Part shown: positions 34,254 to 46,500 of the stretch, piece by piece | Layout of the letters: the number at the start of each line of letters is the position of its first letter | How positions within the stretch are numbered: position 1 is the stretch's first letter | Source of the DNA: Linum tenue | Taxonomy: Eukaryota > Streptophyta > Magnoliopsida > Malpighiales > Linaceae | Assembly: GCA_946122785.1 (NCBI GenBank) | Contig: CAMGYJ010000002.1 | Coordinates: forward strand, 13,714,839 to 13,778,838 | Length of the DNA: 64,000 nt | Direction: 5' to 3' | Notes under the pieces: model-generated | What the model was told of the DNA's origin: nothing | The model's database searches: none | What the model saw: only the letters and a program-made list of their open reading frames with translations | Position numbers and translations under genes: made by a program

Positions 34254-34527
34254 AGAATGAAACAGAGGAGTTAAGAACAAGAGAAAGAGGGAAACGAAGA
34301 GAAGGAAAGAAGAGTTGAGAATGGCTTCTTCGAGGCAAAGCCGGCCTCCTTAACACTAACGTGTTCCTTTGATTAATCTTCTTGGCTACTAATTACAACC
34401 ATTAAAACTGAATTATATAGGCAAAGCCCAAACCTACTACTCCTAAAAACTAGCTACATAGCACTATCCCACTACCAACAACCCAATTAAAAACCCCTAA
34501 TTTTCAGCTAATAATTTGCACGTAACA
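34254..34527 (-). repeat. Right LTR-like direct repeat
   Basis: Partner of 33166-33439; the apparent identity indicates a recent insertion. Confidence 0.9.
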
Positions 34528-34796
34528 CATCCCTAGTTAGTATAATGTTAGTTTTCTCAAGTCATTTTCCTTCTGAAAACTTTATGTAGTCTTCCCAATA
34601 GTTTGCCTAAAGTCGAATAAAACCCTAACTTCATGAGAAAAACAAATGCAAGTTCTTATGCTCCATCATTTGTTACTGGTCCATCTCCAGGAGGTCAGCT
34701 GTGGGATGAGCTGACTTGCTATTTGTAAAGCCAAAGGTTTGCTTCTAATGCAATTGAAAATTTATATAAATATTAAAAAGTCACCAATGACCAGCA

Positions 34797-34869
34797 GCCC
34801 GTCTAGCTCAGTTGGTAGAGCGCAAGGCTCTTAACCTTGTGGTCGTGGGTTCGAGCCCCACGGTGGGCG
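34797..34869 (+). tRNA. tRNA-Lys (anticodon CUU)
   Basis: A 73-nt cloverleaf without an intron. The acceptor stem GCCCGTC pairs with GGTGGGC, the discriminator is G, the D arm is AGCTCAGTTGGTAGAGC, the anticodon loop is CTCTTAA (CTT), and the T arm GTGGGTTCGAGCCCCAC is canonical. The A and B boxes are intact and a T-rich run (CTTCTTTTTTG) follows within about 20 bp, suitable for Pol III termination. Confidence 0.97.
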
Positions 34870-34965
34870 TTAATTTTGGCCACCTTCTTTTTTGTTTTTC
34901 TTTCAACCACAAACTCATTTTTTGTTTAGGATAATTACATTTGTTACAGGATGATAATCAAATTC

Positions 34966-35047
34966 GTCAACATGTCCGAGTGGTTAAGGAGACAGACTCG
35001 AAATCTGTTGGGCTTTGCCTGCGCAGGTTCGAATCCTGCTGTTGACG
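34966..35047 (+). tRNA. tRNA-Ser (anticodon CGA)
   Basis: An 82-nt type II tRNA. The acceptor GTCAACA pairs with TGTTGAC, the discriminator is G, the anticodon loop is ACTCGAAA (CGA), there is a long variable arm (TGGGCTTTGCCTGCG), and the T loop is GGTTCGAATCC. TTTTT follows at 35051. It lies about 100 bp downstream of tRNA-Lys on the same strand. Confidence 0.97.
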
Positions 35048-35088
35048 ATATTTTTCATTCAGTTTTCACTTATTTGATCTGGAATTTC

Positions 35089-35285
35089 AGCCCAGCCCAT
35101 TCATCTTTTTTTTTATTACTTTCACACCGCCTCAATCTCGGCCCGCAATAAATTACCCCTCCTTCGGCCCGTCAAAATTCCTCCAGTTACAAAAATAAAT
35201 AATCAAGGGAATAGGAAAAAAAAGTTTACCAGGAAGATTTTTTATAAGCTCATATTCAGCAGCCTGCTTGCTCCGAAAACCCTAA
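35089..35285 (+). promoter_or_regulatory. eIF2-alpha upstream region: two site II motifs and a telo-box
   Basis: Two overlapping AGCCCA (site II, complement TGGGCT) copies at 35089-35099 and the telo-box AAACCCTAA at 35277-35285, about 140 bp before the start codon. This combination is well known upstream of plant translation-machinery genes and supports the neighbouring gene call. Confidence 0.55.
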
Positions 35286-35427
35286 CCTATTAAGAAAAAA
35301 TTCCTGGCTAACTCACAGCCAAAGCAACAGCGAATAAGTCCCCAAAATACTTGTCACCCAATCCACTTCTCCCGAATCCCTCTCCGTCATTTTCTGTCGC
35401 AGTTCCCAGCAACCTTCAGCAGCAGCC

Positions 35428-37826
35428 ATGGCGGGTCCGAATTTAGACTGCCGCATGTACGAGTCCCGGTACCCGGAAGTAGACATGGCGGTGATGATTC
35501 AGGTGAAGAACATCGCCGACATGGGTGCCTACGTCTCCTTGCTGGAGTACAACAACATAGAAGGAATGATCTTGTTCTCCGAGCTCTCCCGCCGCCGGAT
35601 TCGTAGTGTCAGCAGCTTGATTAAGGTCGGCCGTATCGAGCCCGTGATGGTGCTTAGGGTTGATAAGGAGAAGGGATACATTGATTTGAGTAAGAGGAGG
35701 GTTAGTGAAGAGGATATCCAGACGTGCGAGGAGAGGTACAACAAGAGTAAGCTTGTTCACTCCATCATGCGCCACGTTGCTGAAACTCTGGGACTTGATT
35801 TGGAGGTAATGCCTTGATGCTAAGCGAACTGTCAATTCCAATGTGGATTTTGCCTAGTATTATTTGGATAGTTGAATCGGGATCAGTAAGTTTGGTGCTA
35901 AAGAATTAAGCACTCAGTGGAGACAGTTCATGGTCCAGGGTGGGAATTTTGGTTTCTGTCTTCTTTTTCGGAAGAATGGCTAAAAAATTGATCTTTTGGT
36001 TGGATTATAGATTCTGAGAGTAGATAGTGTAGAATGTTTGCTCAAGTTTGTGATTGTCAAGTAATCCTATGATTATGCAACTCGGGGACGGGGAGGTATT
36101 GGCTAAGCTAGGATGGCGACTGGGTGCTTTTTCTTTAACCAAAATATCATGAGCACCCTTCATGTTAGGGAAGAACTATTATGAGGCTTGTGTTACCATC
36201 TGTGACAAGCCTTCCCCTCTTGCTTTTAAGTTTTAAGAGAAGTTGAACGATGCTGGTTCTTGTGAATTTCTTTGCAATTGCCGGATGTGCTAGTAGAATT
36301 GGTATTGTTGTGATCCTTTCGTTACCATAATTACACGTGTGGTGTTCTTGATGATGATTGATGGCTTTACTGTATGTATCAGCTTCTGCATATGTCAGCC
36401 TATCAGCTTTATGGATATTGACTTTAGGTCGTGTAGCATATTACTTAACCCTTGAATTAAATATATGATACGTGGGAGGTGTCGATTGATGCCTATGCTT
36501 GGTGACTTATTATTGATTTAAAGAGTTTTGGGGTTGAATTTGTTTTCGTATTTCGCTGTGTCATTCTCGTATGTACCTGCATATTTATCTGCTTAAGTTT
36601 CTTGCTGACTAATGATAATCCGTTTACTGTGACTGATGGCAGGAGTTGTACATCCACATCGGCTGGCCTCTGTACCACAAGTATGGTCATGCTTTTGAGG
36701 TGAGGATATGAAACAATAGTTGTTGAGGCTTCTGATTATTTGACTGAAGGTTGTGTCTAAAACGTTACTATCATGCAGGCATTCAAAATCATTGTGACCG
36801 ACCCTGATACGGTTCTTGGTTCCCTAACCCGTGAAGTCAAGGAAGTTGGCCCTGATGGACAGGAGGTGAAAACTTTTTTGGCACAGCCCCTTTTTTGTGT
36901 CTATTTTGTTCTGCTTGGTTCTCTTCTTTTTCTCTCTCCCTAGAAGTTCTAATCTCTGGTTTTGTAGGTAACCAAAGTTGTGCCAGCTGTAACTGAGGAA
37001 GTGAAAGATTCTCTGGTGAAGAACATCAGGAGAAGAATGACACCACAGCCTACGAAGATAAGAGCAGACATCGAAATGAAATGCTTTCAGTTTGATGGTG
37101 TCCTTCACATTAAGGTTTTTGTTATAAATGGTGTTTCTTTTTCTCTGCTACTTAAGCTGCCTTCACTAGAATGTCCAATTGTCGAAGTTTAAAAAATGTC
37201 TGCAAATATTGCAGGATGCAATGCGGAAGGCAGAAGCTGCTGGTAACGATGACTGCCCTGTGAAGATTAAGCTGGTTGCTCCTCCACTTTATGTTCTCAC
37301 CACACAAACCCTTGACAAAGTTAGTCTCTTTCCTAATGCATCAAAATGCTGACAGATCTTTTTTACCGTTTGGTTGAGTTATTGTGGGTGTTATGTTGAC
37401 CACTGATTTTACATTGGCTTCTGCAGGACCAAGGAATATCCATCCTCACCAAGGCCATCACAGCATGCAGTGAAGCAATAGAAGCGCAGAAAGGGAAGCT
37501 TATTGTGAAGGAGGCACCAAGAGCGGTGAGTGTCAAAACCTTATCACTGAATCCCACCTTTTTAGTGTCTGGAAATGTTTTGTGCCTAATGGGCTGATTG
37601 ATTCATGTCACATAAACTTGTCTACTCCCGACTCATTCGATCAATCTGCTTTGTTGTTTGCGTGATCCAGGTGAGCGAACGGGATGACAAGTTGCTGGCC
37701 GAGCACATGGCTAAGCTGCGTAACGAGAATGAGGAGGTTAGCGGGGATGAAGACAGCGAGGAGGAAGAAGATACCGGTATGGGAGATGTGGATGTAGAGA
37801 ATGCCGGTCCGGGCATAACCGAGTAA
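35428..37826 (+). CDS. Eukaryotic translation initiation factor 2 subunit alpha, 7 exons
   Basis: Predicted 342 residues, close to the plant norm. Exons: 35428-35805, 36643-36699, 36779-36865, 36968-37114, 37215-37319, 37427-37525, 37671-37826; all GT-AG, phases agree. The start codon is in good context (GCAGCCATGGCG). The N-terminal S1/OB-fold ([19 protein letters not shown]) contains the regulatory loop [12 protein letters not shown], where the Ser homologous to Ser51 is phosphorylated by GCN2 under stress. The helical and alpha-beta domains follow ([24 protein letters not shown]). The C-terminus is acidic ([14 protein letters not shown]). As part of eIF2 it delivers Met-tRNAi to the 40S subunit; control is through this Ser. 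Confidence 0.96.
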
Positions 37827-38291
37827 AAGCTACACTAGTAGAGAAAACAAAAGTCGGTCTATAGGGGGTTGTAGTTTTGGATGTTCTTACATTTGATTTG
37901 AAGTTCGGGTTTCCTTGAGTTGATTTTTGGCACCTGCTCCTTTGAGTTTCTCCGGCGGCTTGAATAGTTGTACTATTGTTTTTGTATGGCCAAACTGCCC
38001 AAGTCTTTTTCCTTTTCCTGGCCTGATTCCCAGTGTTTTTTATACCGTATGACTAACTACCAATTTTAGAGGAGACCAATTTTTTGAGAAATGGGAGGAT
38101 GAGCTGTTAGCCAATGTTGAAGTCACGAACTTCCTTGAAGGTTTGTTCGTCATCTTAGTTTGTTGAATTGTATCCTCGAGCCCTCAAATTGAAGTTTATA
38201 GTCCTCGAATCTCGATTTGCTGATGGGATAACAACTTAACAAGACTTCGTGCTATCAGTCATTGTGGTAGAGTGTCATGCTATCAGTAGAG
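37827..38291. other. eIF2-alpha 3' region and intergenic DNA
   Basis: Probable 3' UTR of the initiation factor, then A/T-rich DNA. No further feature recognised. Confidence 0.4.
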
Positions 38292-38819
38292 TAGGCTATT
38301 AATGAGTCGAGTCGAGTCGAGTTTCGTCTTGCTCAAACTCGATTTGTTTATACACAAGCCGAGTTGAGTCGAACACGAGTCAACTCATTTATTAAATCTT
38401 GACACATCATTAAAATCGGAAGTTTGGCTTGAGCTTAACCCGAAGATAATTTACAATATATATGATACATGTGATTACCTAATGTTATGTCATATATGGG
38501 ACATATTTGCTTACATATACTCAATGTATTAAACACCATATGAGGTGATGTACAATTTAATAACTATATGCATCATCAACAAACCAACTCATAAAATATA
38601 GATTGATTTTCTCATAATATGTAGTCGAGTTGGCTCTCTAGTCACGATGTTGGGACATCTCATAAGCTCAAAACGAGACAATTCATGAGTTGTATTAACG
38701 AGCCACCTAATCGAGCTAGTTCACGAGCCGAATAAGGTAGAGCTTTTTTTAAATCGAACAAGCTTTTATCGAGTTCGAGACCAAGCCACTCACGATTGGC
38801 TCGCTCATTAACAACCCTA
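38292..38819. mobile_element. hAT-like MITE with GTTNATGAG(C/T)CGAG ends
   Basis: The left end AGGCTATTAATGAGTCGAG and the reverse complement of GGCTCGCTCATTAACAACCCT at the right are imperfect inverted repeats. Subterminal regions are rich in GAGTCGAGT / CGAGCTAGTTCACGAGCC words. The ends resemble hAT MITEs of the (C)AGGGTTGTTAATGAGC type. No clean 8-bp duplication was seen. Non-coding, in the eIF2-alpha to PMT intergenic space. Confidence 0.5.
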
Positions 38820-38960
38820 GCTATGAGCATGGAATCAACAATCGCCAACTATTTCATAGTTTGTTGTACTTTGTTATGTAGGTGTGACTTCGATGTTGAA
38901 TTCTACTCACTGAATCTTTGAACTCTTTTTTGCCAAAAGTCTCACAAATTTCCTGGTTTG

Positions 38961-39066
38961 TATGGTTATGTGGAGACCATAGACTAAATTATTTGATTTC
39001 CTCATACTTTTTATATGGTTATGTAGAGACTATAGACTAGATTACTTGATTTCCTCATATACTTTT
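38961..39066. repeat. Tandem duplication, about 53-bp unit
   Basis: TATGGTTATGTGGAGACCAT at 38961 recurs slightly changed at 39014, each followed by AGACTA(A/G)ATTA(T/C)TTGATTTCCTCATA. Two copies; intergenic. Confidence 0.7.
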
Positions 39067-39520
39067 GTGTGACTAAGATATTCATCTCACTCATGTTTTA
39101 TGTGACAATTTTTATATCAATTTGTCAAACTTTCTAGTCCATTAGATCACGATTTATCTTGAAATTTACATTTTATTCATCCCTGAAACTTAATTAATTT
39201 TTTCCCACCCAAAATATATGGTAAGAGAAACCAAGAATACAATAGATCGTACAAACCTCATAATTAGACAGGGAAGACATTTTTCTTGCCATACTATTGA
39301 GTTAATTCAATTAGTAGTCAGAAAAAGAAAAGAAAAGAAAAAGCTAAAAAGGGCCGGACCAGACAATTACGGCCCGATCACAGTCTCCTCCTCTCCGGCC
39401 CGATCACAGAAATAGCGGGAAAAATGGCAAAAAATAGAAGAAAAAACAACAGTCTCCGCCTCTCCGGTTTATTCCCCCTCCTTTTCAGCTCCACCCCTCT
39501 CTTCCAGTTCCACACTTCCT

Positions 39521-39540
39521 TCTCTCTCTCTCTCTCTCTC
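39521..39540. repeat. (TC)10 microsatellite in the PMT 5' leader region
   Basis: A perfect TC repeat in a pyrimidine-rich stretch about 150 bp before the start codon. CT-rich leaders are common in plant genes. Confidence 0.85.
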
Positions 39541-39692
39541 ACTTTCTCTCTCTTCAACCTCAGAGAAACAGAGACTCACACTCCCATCTCAATCAATCAT
39601 CCATTCAATCTCACTCCCCCTTCCCTTCCCCTCCTCTCCATCGCCGACGACAATCAGGAAACCGAATCCTCACCGCCACCGCCCCCGCCGCG

Positions 39693-42329
39693 ATGTCGCT
39701 GGGCAAGCTGATGAAAGAGCGGACCTTCGGATTCGCCTTATTCCTCTTTCTCTTCCTCTTCCTCATCTCCATCACCTTCTTCTTCCTCTCCAGCGGCAAA
39801 ACCGTCGACCTCCCTTACTACTTCTCCCTCGCCGGTCGCTCCGACGTCTCCACCACCGAGCCTTCCGACGCCAACGACGCTCCCGTCCCTCCCGGTAAGG
39901 ACTCCCCCGCGCTCAAGGCCAGAAAGTCCAACTTCCCCACCCCTCCGGCCCTCGACATTGCGTGGCGCCCCTGCGAGGGAGTCCTGGCGGCGGATTACAT
40001 CCCCTGTTTGGATAATTACAAGGCCATCAAGAGGCTGCCAACCAGAAGGCACATGGAGCACAGGGAGAGGCACTGCCCTAAACCGGCGCCGCTAAGGTGC
40101 TTGGTTCCTCTCCCCAAAGGATACAAGCGCCCTCTGCCTTGGCCTAAGAGCAGGGACATGGTAAACTCAATTCATTCTTCCACTGACCTAATTTAGAAAT
40201 CTGAATCCCTCGTTTGAATTATTAAGCATTAGGTGTCGTTTGGATGATGGAATTGGATGGGACAATTGGGTTCAATTGCGTCACAATGAAGCAATTAAGC
40301 CGCGATTATGGTGATTAGAGTTTATCTTAATTTCAATTGAAAGTTACTAATAGTAAAACTAGTTTGAGAGTGAGATCATGTAACCAATATTGATCCCCAA
40401 TTGGTAATACGGCGTCTGAGACACCATTAAATTTGTTTCCAAGATATGGTACGACAATGTGCCACATCCTAAGCTCGTGGAGTACAAGAAGGATCAGAAC
40501 TGGGTGCGCAAGGAAGGCGATCAATTTGTATTCCCTGGAGGTGGGACTCAGTTCAAAGATGGCGTCTCCAACTACGCCAGCTTCATTCACAAGGTATAGA
40601 GTTGATTACATCGTAATAAAATTGGAATGTGGTGAAATTTTGATACTTGACAATATGTTGTTATGGATTATCAGACGGTGCCAATAATCCATTGGGGAAG
40701 ACAGATAAGGGTGGCTCTAGACGTAGGTTGTGGTGTGGCTAGCTTCGGCGGATACTTGCTGGACAAGCAAGTCCTTACCATGTCGATAGCGCCCAAGGAT
40801 GAACACGAAGCGCAGATTCAGTTTGCTCTCGAGAGAGGAATCCCTGCGTTCCTTTCGGTGATCGGGACGCAGCAGCTCGTGTTTCCTGATAATGCTTTCG
40901 ATCTGGTTCATTGCGCTCGTTGCAGAGTTCACTGGGATGCTGATGGTATGTAGTGGAATGTTGATCTGTTTCTCAAGTTCTTTCCATTTTCTTTCTGGTT
41001 CTCATGAGCATGTACGAAGTTTTCAGGTGGGAAGCCGCTTCTGGAGCTCAACAGGGTTCTGAGACCTGGAGGTTTCTTCATATGGTCAGCCACGCCTGTG
41101 TACCAGGACGATCAAAGAGACGCCAAAGTTTGGAAATGTCAGATTCCTTCCTCCCCAATTACTAATTTGCATGCTGCTGCAATTATCACTCTGACAATCA
41201 GTTTGATGCTATTTTCTCATCCGTTCTTTGCCTATACTGCAGCTGTATCGGCTTTGACTGAAGCTATGTGCTGGAAAGTTGTGGCCAAGACAATGGACTC
41301 AACCGGAATTGGACTGGTAATCTATCAGAAACCAGAGAATCCTTCTTGCTATGAGAAACGCCCACAGAATAATCCTCCTCTGTGTGATCAGAACGATCAG
41401 CACAACATTTCATGGTAAAAGAATTAAAGAACCTCCAAAAAGAACTCAAAATTTTAAGCAAAATTGGTGATTTCTAATTGTTCTATGGCTGGCTTCATTA
41501 GGTACACACCTCTGCTAAACTGCATTACAAGGCTCCCGCTAGACAAACAAGGCAAAGTTATTAAGTGGCCAGTAACATGGCCTTACAGGCTCAGCAGTCT
41601 CCCTGTGTCCATGCCGTTGGAACCAGGGGTTGTAGAACAGTACAAAGCAGATAACAGACGCTGGACCGAACTTGTATCCGATACTTACCTCATGAAACTC
41701 AACATCAGCTGGCCTAGCTTTCGCAACATCATGGATATGAATGCCGGCTATGGAGGGTAAGTATTAAGAACCTCGCGCCATGTAAATGAACCTATCTGCC
41801 ACTTGTGTATGTGCTCGTTGACTTGTACTATCGACATGTGCTTGGACAGGTTTGCTGCAGCATTGATTGATCTTCCGTACTGGGTGATGAACGTTGTTCC
41901 GGTTCATGAGGAAGACACTCTCAGCATCATCTACGACAGAGGGTTGATCGGAGTCTACCACGATTGGTGCGAGTCATTCAACACTTACCCTCGAACGTAC
42001 GACCTTCTCCATTCCAGCTTCCTCTTCAAGACTCTATCGGAAAGGTAAAACTGCACTCCCCTTGGCTTAATCAGTACCAAATTCTTGTTGCTTTCTAAGT
42101 GATATTTAAGGTCAGAAATTTTTTCTTTGCAATCCTCAGATGTGACCTGATAGATGTCGGGGTAGAGATTGACCGGATAGTAAGACCTGGCGGGTATCTT
42201 CTCGTCTTTGACACCATAGAAATGATCAACAAGCTCACTGCAATATTGAAGTCGCTTCATTGGTCGGTAAAAATCCATCAAGCTCAGTACTTGGTTGCCC
42301 AGAAAAGTCTCTGGCGCCCCACCAGTTAA
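39693..42329 (+). CDS. Probable methyltransferase PMT23-like (Golgi), 8 exons
   Basis: Predicted 603 residues. Exons: 39693-40160, 40444-40593, 40675-40945, 41027-41137, 41243-41414, 41502-41756, 41850-42044, 42140-42329; phases agree. Type II membrane protein: a short cytosolic N-terminus, one transmembrane helix ([19 protein letters not shown]), a Pro/Ser-rich stem, then the plant DUF248 methyltransferase domain. SAM-binding motif I is [15 protein letters not shown]. Later family markers are [40 protein letters not shown] and [13 protein letters not shown], and the end is KSLWRP. The family is linked to methylation of pectin or other cell-wall polysaccharides. The short stem and the ending [11 protein letters not shown] point to the PMT22/23 branch rather than PMT24-27. 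The substrate is not shown by sequence. Confidence 0.9.
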
Positions 42330-43526
42330 AATCAATTACTGTACTGCAGCAGCACTATAGAATCAGTCAAACTCTAGGCAAGCTCAAGGTTCTGGCAATC
42401 GGCGGTGAAGTTGTAGGAGAGACGACGATCTTACATGTCTTCTTTATTCTTCCTCTACGACTCCGAGTTCTGTAAGTGTAGAAATACCACAGTTACAAGA
42501 AAAGAAAGCACACACTATCCGTCATAGCAACAACGAAAAAAACAGAGGACGGTTCGACATCAGATGTTCGTGTCCTGTCCTGTAAATCTAAGCCTGCTCT
42601 GTTTGTAGAACTCCCAATTTTGAGATACCAGAAATAATACAAGCACCTCCATTTCATTCAATTAGCTGCTAACTTTCAGTCTGATATACTTCGAATTTGT
42701 ACCTCAATGATCATCATCGTACTGTAATGAAACGAATGCTGCAAATTTGTCTGCAATTTCACACAACAGCCTCAATTTGCACATACACTGAAGTACAAGC
42801 AGAGGAGCTGTCGTTCCTCACAAGCCTGCCGTCGGCGGCGAAATCCTTCCAAACGAAGCAACCACCAAACTCATTCACCTCTGTAACTCAGCTTCTGGTT
42901 AGTAACTGCAACCTCCATTCAGAAACATCATCCTTCACCTCCATCCAACCATCGGACACCTACTTATTGTACACATTCCTCACACCTCCGCCATTTTCGT
43001 AGCTCCAACCATAGGACAGTTGAGTTGGGGCTTGGAGAAAAGAAGGGAAGGAAGAACGTATTCTTGCCTTCGCTATGTAAGAAAAATGACGAAAGGAAGA
43101 GGTGGTAGAGGAAGCTGATCCTGTGGGCCCCGCTTACAAGTGCACAAAAGTTATGATCCTCTCCCTCTAAAAGGCTTTGCTAGCGTAACCCAGCTGTGAG
43201 CCTGGAGGTAACCGATTTCCCTCCAATTTTACACACTGCTAGGTACACGTGTCAGCTGCGTTTCTATCCTAGGTGTGCCTTCGCGTGTGACGGTATCATA
43301 TCACCGTAATTCTCCCTGTCCCCTGCTCCCCAGTCTACTGACTCTATGGCGGGTATTAGCTCCGCACTTTTTTTCCGCTCCAACGGACTTTAAATGTCCA
43401 AATTCGAAGCTGAGCTGATAACCGACTCTCCCTCAGGACAGAATTCTCTCCTCCTTCCTCCGTCGTCCGTCCCTCAGCTAGATTCACCGCCCAGGTAGAG
43501 AAGAGGGCAAAGGAAAGAGAAGGAAG
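42330..43526. other. PMT 3' region and REC8 upstream region
   Basis: Probable 3' UTR followed by the intergenic and promoter region of REC8. A TGGGCCCC motif lies at about 43128. No additional coding similarity on either strand. Confidence 0.45.
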
Positions 43527-46500
43527 ATGTTCTACTCTCACCAGCTTCTAGCTCGGAAAGCTCCCCTCGGCCAGATTTGGTAATGAATTCATTGATTCTC
43601 CGCACTCACTTTCTGCTTCCAATGGAGGATTCCGGTTATAATGGCGTTGTTTTACTCTTTTTTTCTGATCAAGGATGGCGGCAACTATGCACGCCAAGAT
43701 GAACAGGAAGAAGCTCAACATGATCGACATCATCAGCATCTGGTTCAATTAGCCTCGCCGTTTTTGTCGTCCATCCTCTCCATCGTCCTGTATACTGTAC
43801 TGACCTCCGGTTGCTTGTTTCGTTTTAACAGTGAGGAGATTCTGAATCCTTCGGTTCCGATGGCGCTTCGGCTCTCCGGAATTCTAATGGGTGCTCTGCT
43901 CTGCTCCGTCTCTGTTGGTTTGTCTGTTTATCATTCTTTTCGCGAAACGTTTTGATTGTTCTTTGTTCAGGTGGAGTGGTGATTGTTTATGAACGGAAAG
44001 TGAAGCTGCTCTACGGTGAGGAAGTCGTCCCTCTTCTGAATTCTGATCTTACTTTTTTTTTCCTTTTCTTTTCTGCAACGTCGAGTTTGAATTTTCGTCA
44101 TTATTGCTCACAAATCTCCGTTGTTCTTGTTCTGGGTTTTCTCCGACAGAGGACGTCACCCGTTTGCTGGTACCCGAATCGAACTCCGAATCGGTATTCT
44201 GCTTGCGTTTTTTTTTTCTGGGTTCCTTGCATGAGCTGAATATTTCCTGTGATTCCACCGGAAACGCTGTTAAGGTTAAAATCAACGAGACATGGAAAGT
44301 GGAACCAGCGACGGACCGTACCCTTCTTCCGAAACGGAAGTTACAGGCCAAGTTCGTTTCGCTCCCAAGTTCTCTGCTATTCTTCTTTTACGTGCAATTA
44401 AAACGAACCGAAACGAGTGTCTCTCTATGGATCTGCAGGAAAGAAGCTGTGACTCTGCCGGATGTTCAGGACGTGGACCACCCTGAAATTGGGCAGTCTA
44501 GGAACTTCTCGAGTTCAAACGCAACAATGCCTTCTTTCCAGAATACTTCCTATTTCGCAGTGGTAATTCATCTTCCCCTTTTTTTCTCCATCGTTGTCTA
44601 GATCTATGATGGTAGGTTAGATCCTCCTTAAACTGTTCAGTGAATGATGGCTCGGGAAAAGTGCTTGCCTAATTTACCCAGATATATTGGTGGATGAAGG
44701 CGTCTCTTCGCGTCTCAACTCACATCAATTACCTAGCTGCTACGAACTAGTAAATTAAAGGGCTGAACTAGAAACTGTGATGCTCTGTTTTTATGGAGTT
44801 ACGAGAATGTTTTGACTGTCTTAACCTACTCTGGATTTTTTCCCTATTCCGCAGTTCTGTTGTAAGGGAAACCGGAAACGCTATATATGTGTGCTCCTAT
44901 TTTCTCTGTTCATATCTTCAAGATTGATCTCTCCGGTTTTTCAGTCAATGTAATTCTGTTCTTACCCTGCAAATTGGAAACATTGGAAAGCCGTGAAACT
45001 TCGTTACAGTCATGGATAGTGCCGAAATTTAGGTGGAAACATCAAATTGGGATTTTGGAATATACAAGATGGGCATCATACTGTCAGTATCAATGGTATA
45101 TGCGCTTCTGAATGTAGATCTAACTTGGTTCTTCCTGTAAACTTAATTGTACATGCAGCAACTAGATACCTTGGACGAGACTTACATTAACAATGACGCC
45201 ATGGAAGACGATGTTACTGGGCATATGCATCAAGGTTTTGCTTCCCTCACTCTACTAAGCTGTATAGTTTTATCAAAATGAGCGCTGAACTAGTGGGATT
45301 AATTTCCTTTCCCTGATTTTTCATGTGTCTCTTCAGTTGATCCAGAGAACATAAAATTATTCGAACACTTTGACCCATGTCAAGTTAACACAGATATGTA
45401 TGATCGCTTTGAAAGGTGATTTCCCAACCCATTTGGATCTTCAGTTGAAAGTCTTTTATGGAGATTAAGTAATTTTAGCATTAAGGCCTTTGTTCAATGG
45501 ATGGGAATTTTTCAGTTTCTGATCCCATTAATCGGTAAGTTTAATTATCTAATTCCATCTTTGTCTTTTGTGCATGGTGATACAGATTCGATATTAGTGG
45601 AGAAGGGGACACTCAGATGAACGCGACTTTTTCAGGAGATCTTCAAACAGATATGCCTTCAACTGTTCTACCCTCACAACCTCGTCAAGATGAAGATCTA
45701 GGAGGTTTGCTTGCTGACTCCCAAATGCTTTCACATATGTTCTTCATTTGCTTACATTCTATTTTCGGAATGTCAGCAAATGAACAAGGAAATCCTTTCA
45801 CAGACAAAGAAATCCCTGACCAGCAACCTGAAAGCCTTGTCAACCAACCATCTGAAACACACAATGTAGGCAGAGAGGTAAGTTTTTTTGTTATAATGGT
45901 GATATAATATTGTTAATTAAAAGGAGTTTAATAGAAGAAAAAAAAACTCCTGTAAACGGGACACTCAAAATATTATTGTTAATGTTCTGAAAAGCTGCAT
46001 TTTCACAACAGCAAACGGGACACTCAAAATATTTCACTCCTGTAAATGTCTCACTATCATTCCCACCCGAGCCACAAACTCCCAGAGCTCGCAGACAGGT
46101 AAGGTAAACAAGAACCAAACTTAAAATACTTTCCTGGTGAACAAATTACTCCCAAAGGTAACAACGCATAAGCTTGACAGTAATGGAGGATTCGATGAGT
46201 TACTGCAGGTGCAAGGACCAATTATAAGGAAAAGGAGGAGACAAGCAGCTAATTGGATGGACATAGAAAAAACAGTAATACCTGGTGAGGTATACCAGTC
46301 ATGGCTTCAAAATGCTTCTGACCTCACCTCGAGGAGAGATAGAAAGGGAAAGGTATGCCTCAACATTGCAACAATGATTTAGCCTTGGGGTAATGAACGG
46401 ATTGCTAAACATGATGTATATACCAACAGGACGTGAAAAAGAGTATTATGTCGAGGATGAAGGTGGCCAGTCTGATGGAGTTGCCACCTACGGTACTCAT

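Larger units (their letters stand above)
33166..34527 (-). mobile_element. Young non-autonomous LTR retrotransposon (TRIM/LARD-like)
   Basis: Two 274-bp direct repeats (33166-33439 and 34254-34527) look identical by eye. On the minus strand the repeat starts TGTTACGTGC. A primer-binding site for initiator tRNA-Met (complement of GGCTCTGATACCA, 34182-34194) and a purine-rich AAAGAGGGATGGTA next to the left repeat fit a minus-strand LTR element. The primer site is about 60 bp inside the visible repeat, so the left LTR may lack its last 60 bp or the boundary is unusual; no target duplication was found. It lies about 180 bp beyond the phosphatase stop, in its 3' flank. The internal region is only about 0.8 kb with no pol. 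Confidence 0.75.

Noticed and set aside
45891..46118. Short minus-strand ORF in the REC8 intron/exon 12 region
   Set aside because: No similarity. The plus strand reads in frame with REC8 and has suitable splice sites.
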